A DNA stretch of 32,562 bases, taken from NCBI GenBank assembly GCA_002081555.1, contig MZNV01002949.1, forward strand, positions 1 to 32,562. Reading direction: 5' to 3'. Positions 10,181-19,688 of this stretch are shown in pieces. The DNA comes from Protostelium mycophagum. Its lineage: Eukaryota; Evosea; Variosea; Protosteliida; Protosteliaceae. The notes under the pieces were generated by a model that was not told the DNA's origin, made no database searches, and was given only the letters and a program-made list of their open reading frames with translations. The position numbers were made by a program, and so were the translations under genes. Position 1 is the first letter of the stretch. Every line of letters begins with the position of its first letter.

Positions 10181-12691
10181 TTACGTATTTGTCACAGTCT
10201 GATCAGCCCGGCCACTCGTATTCGGTTGTAACGGTTTTATGATCATATCCGATAAAAACCCATGCTCAACTTTCAGCTTTTCCAGTGTTGGCACGCTATC
10301 CAAAAGGTTGCGCAGTGGTCGAGTCACCTACACTACATCAGATATTACTCTTCATTTGAGGAGAGTAATGGTGATCATATATTTGGGATGTGTATCACCT
10401 TAGGTATCGATTTTTGGAATATCTTCAAGGCATCGTTGTCCGTAAAGAACTTCATGACCATGATGCGTGATGATTCATAATTCATAAATACTAATGAGCC
10501 TCTCCATCCTTCTATCTGTCTCATCATCGGTATCACCTGTTCCATCAATTATTATTATATAATAATATGCTATTAACACAGACCTCGCTCTTGTACTTCT
10601 CCAGCAAGTCTTGGTCGTGACCGGGAAATGTTTGGTATCTGCAGACTAAGACTGATGTTGCTCCTGGTTGTAGATCAAGAGGAACCATCTCCAAAAGCTC
10701 CCTCATATATGTCTTACAACTGTTCATTTGAGTTTGAATTTATATTAGAAAGAAGGTACCTTAACTCTGCCATCTTTTCAAAGTTTTTTACATTTTTTAC
10801 GATCTCTTGATCACCATCTTTTAGACTTTGCATCGAATTGAATACAAGTATGGCGAAATAATTTCCATAATCACCGGTCAGCAACATTCCACCATCCCAA
10901 CATTTTGCTCCATCCCAGGTTCCGTCCCGGGAGAAGATAAACTCGTTGATGAAATCCACACCTGTGGAATAAGTTCACATCCTTCTATAAATAGTTATTC
11001 TATTTTTACCTTCTTGTACGCCAAAGGCTCTGAACATGGAGGAATACACTCTCGCATAACGTGGTGCAGATTGAGTGAGAGGTGTTTCTGGCAATATGAA
11101 GTGAAGGCTCTGTACCTTGATGATATGTCAGTATTTACAGATTATGCAGGTGATATATAGGTGATATATAAAATATAGGTGATACCTCTCTCTTGGCTAA
11201 TTCCTCTGAAGATGATAAATGTGATTCACCAGTTGTCTTCACACCGAGGAAATCATCAGAGCTCAATAATTCGATAATTTTCTCAAAGTTGGGTCGTTTC
11301 TTGGGATCCTCGTGCCACTACAACGAGTCAATAAACAAGAGAGGATAAAGACTTACACATTGTTCTATTAAATCACGGAATGCGGTTGGGCAATAGAAAG
11401 GGATAGCTGGCCTCTTACCACTTCGAACCTGAGCTAAAGTGTCTGCAACACTCATACCAGAGAAGGGCTTCTTCCTTGTCAAACACTCCTGTCACAAGTG
11501 AGGATGAAGTAGTACATATAATCTTACCCATAATAAAATACCATAACTATAGACATCACATTCTGTGGTGTAATAGCTAGATGTCGCCTCGGGTGCTCTG
11601 GTATGTTGAGTATTATGTTGATCAGATGATTTATACCTCCACTGAGCACTTCCGACATATTTACTGGCCACCCCTGATTCATCATTTCTGGATAAGGAGA
11701 GACCAAAATCTGCTACTTTAACCTTTGCGAAATTATCTCCGATGAGGACCTGGTCTTCTATTATTTTTCATCTCCTTGATGGTGAGCAGTAATTACGTTC
11801 TGTGACTTGATGTCTTTGTGGAATATTCCCTTGGAATGTAGATAGTTAATTCCTTGTGCTGCCCCGAGAGAAACTTTCATTATTTGCGCGTGGCTTATCC
11901 GAACCATCTCATCGTGGAGTACTGAATATAGTGATCCTATTTCTTCAGTATCACTATAATAATATTGTCTATGAAAAAGGTTTATATGAGATGTTCGGAA
12001 TCCTCTGGATTATTGCGGCAGGGCCGCGATGCAGGACATTCTCTGTCGGAGGTCGAGTCTGGTGTGCAGGCCGATTTTCAATTGTTTGAATCAAAAGTTC
12101 ACCTTGATTTAAGATCTCGCAGACAATTTGAAAAGGTTGTCGTGTATATCCCATCAAAAGCACAATGTTCATGTGTCTCAGAGATCTTCAAAGGATCAAC
12201 GCCGGACATCTACGTAGTGACTTACTTTAAGACAGAGACTTCGTGATAGAATTCATTCAGACAGGATGCCGAAATGTTGGCAAACTTTTTTACGGCAACC
12301 TCTGAGCCCCACAATTCAGCACTTTTGACCATTAATACATCAGTTGGCTCATTCGAGAATGATCTCACCGATATACGGCACCAAAAGCTCCTTCTCCGAG
12401 TTTCTCTTTTAAGACAAGTTCTTCATTTGGGACCTCTATACGGTTTGTGGACAAATTCTCAGGGACAGAGAGACTTGAGATCGTCTTCTTCAGCCCATTT
12501 TTCGGAGTGAGCACAGGTGAACCGAGATTAGGACTTCTGAGTGCTGACAATCGTATCTGAGGGGAGCGGGACTCGCCGTCTTTATTTATATCAGGTGGAG
12601 GTTGGCTCATTTCTCTAATCTTTGCTGGTCCCAAGCTCTGTGTTTCTTCTATTTTGGCTGGTTGTAAAATGTATTTGGTCGTTTTGCGCAA
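10181..12691 (-). CDS. TKL-type protein kinase with C-terminal ABM-like (dimeric alpha/beta barrel) domains
   Basis: Multi-exon minus-strand gene. The N-terminal 75 residues are S/P-rich and probably disordered. The kinase domain runs from LGEGAFGAVYR (near 12370) through VAVKK, ILNQGSLYSVLHDE at the hinge, FHKDIKSQN, ADFGLS, APEATSSYYTTECDVYSYG and KKRPNFEKII (near 11290). The catalytic loop is HKD rather than HRD. After the kinase come two segments resembling antibiotic-biosynthesis monooxygenase (ABM) units: one around FINEFIFSRDGTWDG and FAILVFNSMQSL (10990-10780), and a clearer one with PGATSVLVCRYQTFPGHDQ, IPMMRQIEGWRGSLVFMN and MVMKFFTDNDALKIF (10700-10400). The last exon ends at the stop 10181-10183. 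Introns are mostly about 40 nt, but one of 166 nt (11937-12102) lies inside the hinge. The activity of the ABM part is unknown. Confidence 0.82.
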
Positions 12692-12881
12692 AAAGCTGTG
12701 AAAGGTTTCATTTCCTTGAATGGTGAATTGCAGCCTTTAATAGTTTTATTTCTCACATATAAATTTAGTGTTCAAGTCGCCGTTTGAGGGACTTTATTTT
12801 CACAAGACACAGTGGTGATTCTCTTTCTTTTTGCACAGACCTCAGTATTGGTTTTCCTTTTGAGTTCGTCTTCCTCTTTAT

Positions 12882-13875
12882 TTACTGTCGTTTGTCCTTT
12901 GAAGATATTCTCTTCACCAAGTGTTTCTTCTCTCTCTTCCCCTCCTTTTTTTTTTGTTTTTTCTGTGCTGTGTTTTCGTGTTGTATTTTGTTCTTGTCTC
13001 TTGCTGAATAACTAACACCAGCAACTATATTGTGGCTTGGTTTGCTGGCAAATGACATAGCATTGGGTTTCTTGCATTCCTGTTATCTACGTGAGAAATC
13101 CATCATTACACTTCTACCTTTGTTGATCTGTAAAATAAGGATATCTCTGCACTTGATAGAGAAAATAATTGTAATGTTGCAGTATACATTGAAGAAAAAC
13201 AGTATATTGTACATGATGAATGTAACTTACTGGTCCTGTATGGCGATGATCACCGCAATTGTAACAGTACCCCGACCAATTTGGTAATTTCCCGTAACTT
13301 GGGAGCTTGTAGTCGACAATAGAAGAGGTCTTGGGAGATTTAAAATTCTAAAATAATCAGAGTCCATCGTTAAAGAGTTCAATGACCTCTTCGTTATCAG
13401 TATCACTGAGTTCAAATGTCTGATCACAAATTGTGTGCTCGAAACTGGCGCAGAGGTGGCAAGGGAGTCCTCCAGAGGATTCTTCTGCTGGTGTCTGCAA
13501 TAAGCTCTCTACAAGGGAGAGTTGATGGTAGCGACCCTGTGGTCTTCTGTGTGAAAGTCCCATTTTCCTGATCACTTGGTCCGTCTTCTTTTTTATCTTG
13601 TCCAGTCCTTTAAAAAAATCGACCTTCGGTGGGTTCTTCAACCTTTGGCTCATCGAACGCGTTTGTACGGGTTCCATCCTTGCTTCGGATTTCTCTTTTA
13701 TCCGGTCTTTCATTCTATTTGTTTTTTTCGTCCTTTCTGTCTTCGTTGGCTTTGTCTTTGATGTTTGCCTCTTCTTCGGGAGCTCCTCATCCTCGCTGAT
13801 CTGTTCTGTTGAATGATAAGAATTACCTGAGTTATCTACCTCTATTGGTGCCTCTTTTTTGACCTTTTTCTTCAT
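12882..13875 (-). CDS. CCHC zinc-knuckle protein (AIR1/ZCCHC7-like)
   Basis: Three exons on the minus strand (13387-13875, 13231-13347, 12882-13079; introns 39 and 151 nt) give 267 aa. The N-terminal half is a lysine-rich, low-complexity region. CHLCASFEHTIC is an unusual knuckle with Cx2Cx4Hx2C spacing. Further on, CYNCGDHRHTGPEC is a perfect Cx2Cx4Hx4C knuckle that is complete only when the 151-nt intron is removed. The tail KKKEGKREKKHLVK is strongly basic. The pattern YCYNCG..H.GPEC resembles the last knuckle of AIR1/ZCCHC7, the RNA-binding subunit of the TRAMP nuclear RNA surveillance complex, but there are fewer knuckles than in those proteins. The 39-nt intron begins GTC. The assignment to TRAMP is inference. 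Confidence 0.75.
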
Positions 13876-13965
13876 GTTGGTGGTGATGTGAAAGCGATAT
13901 CAAGAAGGAAATTACGTAAAGCATATGCTCTACAAGTGTTTCCACAATGTCAGTATCGTTTTGTG

Positions 13966-16900
13966 ATGGAAAGTGATGAGGTCTCCTTCAGCAGCAATTT
14001 CTTCTTTGAATTTGCAGAAAGATCCTCTGAATGGGACCGTAATCAATTTGCGGATGAGCTTGGGGATGAGGAGGTGGAAGATGTTTTTAGGCTCTATGAA
14101 GAACAACTCTTGAGGGCAGACGAAAACACAAACTTTCTCCAGATACTTACATCTTTGAGACGTTTTCGCTGTAAAGCCATCATTTTGACCTTGAAGGCAG
14201 TACAGACCGGGAGAATCTATGGTAAGACAATCATTACTCGCGACGTTAACAGTATTTAGGAAGATCGATCTTCAGTTTCATGAACGAGCTGCATCTGAGT
14301 ATTACCAGCTATCGAAGGGTAACCGAGGAAGAACAAGAATCGAGGGAGGTGTTTCAAGAATTGGGAAAGGAAAGTGTAACACTCCAGAGAAGCGTGTTAA
14401 CTTATTCGCAGATCTCCAACTTCATACTCAAACCCCTGCACAATAATAGTGCTACAAGGTAATTCATAATAATTAGGGAGGTGTTGATGGAGGACAGTGG
14501 CAGCCTAAGATTATTGGATCTGATACCATCTATTGTAGCTACCTGCAGACATTTACCCTCAAGTTGTTTAGAAATAGAGGCTGATATATTCTTGAGTATC
14601 TCTTCCTTAGAAGTGATGAACATGGACCTTCTTGCCTCATTACTCTCCTCTCTCAATGATATAAACATGTCACCAAAAGAGGTACTTACAATAAATTCTG
14701 ATGTTCTATTAAAATAAACAGATTGATATGGTAGATAGATTGATAAATAAGAGTTTAATGGGGAATAAGAGAATAGTGGAGGGTGCTGGAGTCTTGAAAG
14801 AAGTGAGTGAGGTATATGGGGAGAATCTAATCATGGCAGATATTGATATTATGGGATAATTATAAGGGGGTAGAATGCGTGAGATATATTCGAGCTATAA
14901 TAGATCATTCAATATCGGAGGATATACCGAATATTCTATTCGTCATGGAGATATCATTACAGCAGTACCAGAATATGGGGCATAATATAATCGTATGTTT
15001 ATAAGGTGATTCATGACTGATATACTACAGGAGTATTATCGACATGATCAGATGGAGATGGATCTCAGTGATTGGGTATTCTTCATATCAGTGTCTACAA
15101 TAAGACCTCTGAGGGAGGAGGTATTCTCCTTATTCAGCAAGAGGATATATAAGAATGATATACGGAATATCAATAATAATATAGAGAGGATATTGAATAC
15201 AGAGGGGATGTACACAAGAACGCAGATATTCTTGGAATTTGCGATCTACATATTACATCACGGTCATAAGAGTAAGTTGATGGTGATTGAGGATAATGAT
15301 ATGGACAGACTCAAAACGAGGACGGATATTGATGAATGATATTGGGAGGTGTATGATATCATCGATATTTATTACCCATAATTGTACGAGAGGAGATATG
15401 ATGAGATCTATACTGGGGGAGATACTAGAAGGATCTACACACATGAGAGAGATATTCACCAATATATTGGTACATCTATTATCATCCCATCTACAACTAT
15501 TCATACCACACATCGATAAGATACAAGATTGGTAATGGTATCCTATTCATACCAACCTCACGGAAGATAGTTTGAATTATATAGTACGGTTTACAGAGGA
15601 TAGTGGGATATCCATGATCACATCAGTGATGCCGTTGTCCATATATGTACCATCCTTCATGGTAAATATCAACTGATTAGTGGGTATTCATATCTACAGG
15701 ATTTTATCGTCATCCTAATACGGAAATTGTTTGCATCACGCGATCTTCATAGCAAGAAGATGAGCATATATATTATTGTCGATCTGATATATACTCTTAT
15801 GGATAGTCCACATATAGAGATACAACATATGGAAGAGCTATTGAATATGTTACGCCCGATGACATATTTTCCTTTAGAGGTGAAGATGACTATGATCTAC
15901 AAATATCGATATATTACAGCTGAGGAAGATATTATTCATGCGACTGAGCAAGTTATTCACGAAGATAAAGGATTGTTCAGAGAAGAGGGAAATATGTGTA
16001 TTCATATCTAGATATATAAATACAATGCTGATGGATAGATTACAACGGTATATTGTGGAGGAATATGATGAGAAGATAAGAGTGACAAAGGAAGTGTTAT
16101 CTGTGGATATGAGCCTAGAGAATATGCAGAAGATGGATTTGGTCATACCCTTCAATATACGGAAGTGCTTCGCTGATTCATCGGATCGATCGAAGGTAGT
16201 AGAATATCTATGCATATGATGTAGATATATAATATGATACAGGTCATTCCTACAGAGAATATAGCCACCTTATTGTTTGTACTCATTCAGGTATAGATAA
16301 TTGTATTTAGATATCGATCTAACCAAATGAGGGTTATTGCGCGAGGAGAGATGAAGGGACAAGCATAGAGAACTATATATATGCCATCGTGTATTCTCTA
16401 TCATCTTCGAACAACATAGAATACATTATGGGAGAGAGGAATGAGGCGACAGAAGATGATACGAATAGTATAGATATAAGAGATATATTATGGCAAGCAA
16501 GCAGAGGAGATAACATAAGAATAGAACTACCTCTATGCGATAAATCCATAATCGGAACTAAAGATAAGGCCATGGTATACGCACCTATATACCTCCTGAT
16601 ATCGGTAGGTAGTATCTACAATGATCGATTGATATAGATAGGACACTGTACATAATAAAGAAGAGATGAGGGAGTTATTATCGATCAGAGAAGAAGAAGC
16701 AGGGGCATATGTCCGGTTCTTCTTTATCAAGTTTGCCCAGATATACAGCAGATATCTCATACATCATCACATATCCTATGCAGATGGTATCATTCAGGAG
16801 GATACCTTGATCTCTCTATTATGTCATTATAATCATGCAATTATGGGAGAGTATAAATACAACAGTGAGAGCTACATATACAGGGTATATATTCAATATA

Positions 16901-18148
16901 TATCCATAATCTATTCAACTCATAATCGATAGGAAGCGGATCCAGTGTTGGATTGGAGAGTGATAGATAGCATAAATATGATGATAAGATGCACCTATGC
17001 CAGCATTGATGCTCAAGAGAATAACAATGGTTATAATGGTTATATGCAGAGGTTGACCAGGGCCTTGAAATATCTCAAGCAGTTATTGTCCATAAATTCA
17101 ATAATGTCATCAGCTGGGGCGGATATATACATCAACGTAAGATAAGAGTTGTATATCTCTATAAATATAACAACCAATAGATAAGAGGAGGGCAACCGAG
17201 TGTGGATGTGTGGTATGAGATGAGAAGCCACATGCTGAGAAATATATATATGATAATAGAGCATGTGAATACATTAAGAGAGGCTCATATGATAGAGGAA
17301 GAAGAGATAGCGGATATAGACTGGATAGAACAAGTTGACCTACCATTAATAGACTTTGCGAAAGAGATTAGGTCGCCTCGTGGATATACATTGGGGGATA
17401 TATACGTATTGTTATCATCACAAATGAGGAAGGAGATGGATGTCATGGGGATTAATCTCTCTATATTAGAAGCCCATGTGAAGATGATGGAGAAGATAAG
17501 TGATATCAATATCAAAGAAGGTCAGTGGGAAGCAGAGCTTCACTCATTCACATCTTAGGGTTGCTCTTCAAATCAGGAAATAGAATATGTCATGATATGA
17601 TCTACATATTGGAAGTAGAGAATATCAATACTCCGATTCTACTCAGGATGATCTTTAGATTCATATTAAAATATGACCAAGTGGATAGATCAGTATTCCA
17701 CGCAATGCATTCGATAGTATCAACAAATGAGGTATTATGTATGTATCGACATGATCTCATGATTTCTATTAGGTATCCGGTATGAGGGTAGCGCAGAATG
17801 AGGGATGTAAATCAGCATGTGTCCTGATCTCTCTGTCTTATTATTTATCCCTACTGAACCAGAGTAACTTATACTTTCATTCACATTCACATATTCACAT
17901 GCTACAGATCTTTTTCAATACCAAAACTATATCATTGATTCCTTATTTCACATGTCGCAGGGAGATATACCTGCAATCATATTCTCAAAGTATTACATCA
18001 ATATAGATTATTATCTATTAATATAATTAGATATCTGCAGATTGTGATCAAATTACTGAAATACTTTATCAAAAGAATGAAAAAAGAAACAAAGGAGAAG
18101 AGCAAAGGAGGTAGTCATATCCATAATGCAATCATTAACACATACTAG
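13966..18148 (+). CDS. FANCI: Fanconi anemia group I protein homologue (FANCI-like)
   Basis: Subunit of the FANCI-FANCD2 clamp used in DNA interstrand crosslink repair. More than twenty short exons give an estimated 1,050-1,100 aa of helical repeat protein (human FANCI is 1,328). Matches I recognise by eye: GRCMISSIFITHNCTRGDMMRSIL to the human segment around KLGANILLETFKIHEMIREQVL; FIVILIRKLFASRDLHSKK to the human LILVLRKAMFANQLDARK; EIADIDWIEQV to VLEEVDWLITKL; and PAIIFSKYLQIVIKLLKYFI near the C-terminus to PNLIFAIEQYEKFLIHL. The lysine that is monoubiquitinated in human (K523) has a counterpart at codon 15754-15756. Start chosen as the first ATG in the open frame; 26 codons upstream are open but have no ATG. 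The stop is at 18146-18148. It lies 90 bp from the zinc-knuckle gene start, divergently. Confidence 0.78.
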
Positions 18149-18207
18149 AAATAAAGGGCTTGTGTCCTTGTCTTTCAAGTGAAGAGGGTGTACCTGCCCT
18201 CCTACGC

Positions 18208-18532
18208 ATGAAGATACTCAATCAACAGTTGTTCAAGTGGTTTTTCCACAACGAGAAAGTATCGGTAAATTCTACATATCTATAAATAATACTGATTGCG
18301 TACAGCTAATAAATACGAATAAGATACCAAGTATTGTTCGAAGCATAGAAGAGTTCGATCAAGCCTTTCAAAAGCTGCAGAGTGTAAATATATCAGAGAC
18401 AGCCTACAAAGAAGGTAAGATCTTCACGGAAGGAGAAGACTGAATCACATAGTTTATCAGTTCCTCGAAAAAGAATGTACAGGAGGAGAAGAGAAGAGGA
18501 AGGAGAGACCTCACAAAAGAAGAAAAATATAG
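18208..18532 (+). CDS. Small basic-tailed orphan protein, 81 aa
   Basis: Not recognised. Three exons (18208-18264, 18306-18414, 18453-18532) join in phase across introns of 41 and 38 nt. The product is a helical protein, with segments such as SIEEFDQAFQKLQ and AYKEVYQFLEKE, followed by a tail rich in K, R and E that ends PHKRRKI, which looks like a nuclear localisation signal. It begins 60 bp after the FANCI-like stop on the same strand. Two clean splice junctions argue for a real gene, but conservation cannot be judged here. It could be a small nuclear factor; nothing in the sequence shows what it binds. Confidence 0.5.
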
Positions 18533-18588
18533 AGTGTGAGATCCACACTGGTCCATGTTATTCTCCCTCATTTTTATTGATCGAATTA

Positions 18589-19101
18589 TTAATCAGCATC
18601 ACTAATTACCCTTCTCGCAATATCAAATAATTCGTCTGCTGTGTCGAAAATGTTGGTCAGAAGAGAATTGTTCCTCTCTATCTGCTTATGACTGCCGCTC
18701 TCTTGTCCTCGGAGGATGTGAAGGGTGTGAAAATACTCTGATGAGGGCCGATCTTTCAGTTGTCGACATAAAGTGCGTCAGGGGAGATAATGTCGACAAA
18801 TTCTGGGCTGTGCATCTTTGGAGAATCAACCAACGGGAGAAGCTTCTGCACACCTCTGACCGCTTTTGCAGTCCAGACAAAACATTCAGATTGCTCTCTT
18901 ATATTGAGAAATTCATATTTCTCTTTGTGGTAAGCATTTCATGTGACCTTGAAACTTGTTACTTCTCTTTTGTGTGGTTTTAGCTCGCCTCATGGACAGT
19001 TGAGGGCACCATAACTCTCTAATAGACGAATCTGATCGTACCAGAGGAGGTCACGGTTAGTACCAGTTTACTGTCTGAATTTGACTCGTATGCTTGAGCA
19101 T
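18589..19101 (-). CDS. Small helical protein, possibly dynactin subunit 3 (p24)-like
   Basis: Minus-strand gene. An ATG at 19101 starts a short exon that joins, across a 40-nt intron with a TACTAAC branch sequence, to IRLLESYGALNC. The next clear frame has ECFVWTAKAVRGVQKLL and SPEFVDIISPDALY, then a 32-nt intron beginning GTC, then YFHTLHILRGQES and NNSLLTNIFDTADELFDIA to the stop at 18589-18591. The link between the second exon and the ECFVW exon is not resolved. Size (about 120-140 aa), a D-x-E-F-V-D-I-I-S-P-D-A stretch and the closing helix resemble the dynactin p24 subunit (human DCTN3: DPEYIDRIAIPDASK and the final LLSKQFVQWDELL helix), but the likeness is weak. The start lies only 7 bp from the F-box gene start. 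Confidence 0.45.
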
Positions 19102-19108
19102 TAGTATT

Positions 19109-19572
19109 ATGCTCCGTCGTTTATCACTTGGCGGTAAAAAGAAGGAAAAACCTAAATCTCCTGTAGACAACGGGTCCAATCAGGTCTTTTTTACCTCTCA
19201 ATCAAACGGTGAAGAATTTTAATCTCCAAATTAAAAGCTGACAATGATGCAGGCTCAAACCAGGAAGTTGAATTCTTACTGCTACCAGAGAACATCTTAC
19301 AACATATACTTGTATTTCTTCCCTTTATAGACGTTATTAACTTCTCTCTCGTCTCTCGCCAGGTACCCGTAGAGAACTATGTTATAGAGTATTTACTAGA
19401 ATAGTGCCGTTCTTTAGGGGAATCTAATAAGGTTTGGAAGACACTTGTCATTAGAGATTGGACCTTGCCAAATCCAAGAACAAAAGACTGGAAGAAGTAC
19501 TACGAAAAGAGGTATCACCCATTTTCACCACAGTTAATGATACATCTCAAGACATCTTGCAAAGACGTCTAG
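19109..19572 (+). CDS. F-box protein, short
   Basis: The F-box is seen as FLLLPENILQHILVFLP and FIDVINFSLVSR, followed by NKVWKTLVIRDW and DWKKYYEKR, a normal F-box plus the first residues after it. F-box proteins link substrates to SCF ubiquitin ligases through Skp1. The first exon starts at ATG 19109 (MLRRLSLGG) and the frame ends at the stop 19570-19572, giving roughly 110-125 aa, so there is no obvious substrate-binding repeat domain. Introns lie near 19135-19252 and 19370-19420, but the exact donors are uncertain: more than one choice keeps phase. The protein may be a minimal F-box adaptor, or further exons may exist that I could not join. Confidence 0.6.
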
Positions 19573-19688
19573 AATAAGAGAGATAGAGCCCACAGTAAAT
19601 AAGAGGAACACCGTACTTTTAACTACCAACACCTTCACGGTAGGCGAGTATTGATAAAGAGATATTTAACCTGTGATAGGACAATATA

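Noticed and set aside
12769-13015. Plus-strand hydrophobic frames (phenylalanine/leucine-rich) near 12.8-13.0 kb
   Set aside because: They are the complement of the lysine-rich last exon of the zinc-knuckle gene.
14459-14476. An 18-nt intron in the FANCI-like gene
   Set aside because: A downstream acceptor at 14503 keeps the same frame and gives a normal 45-nt intron.
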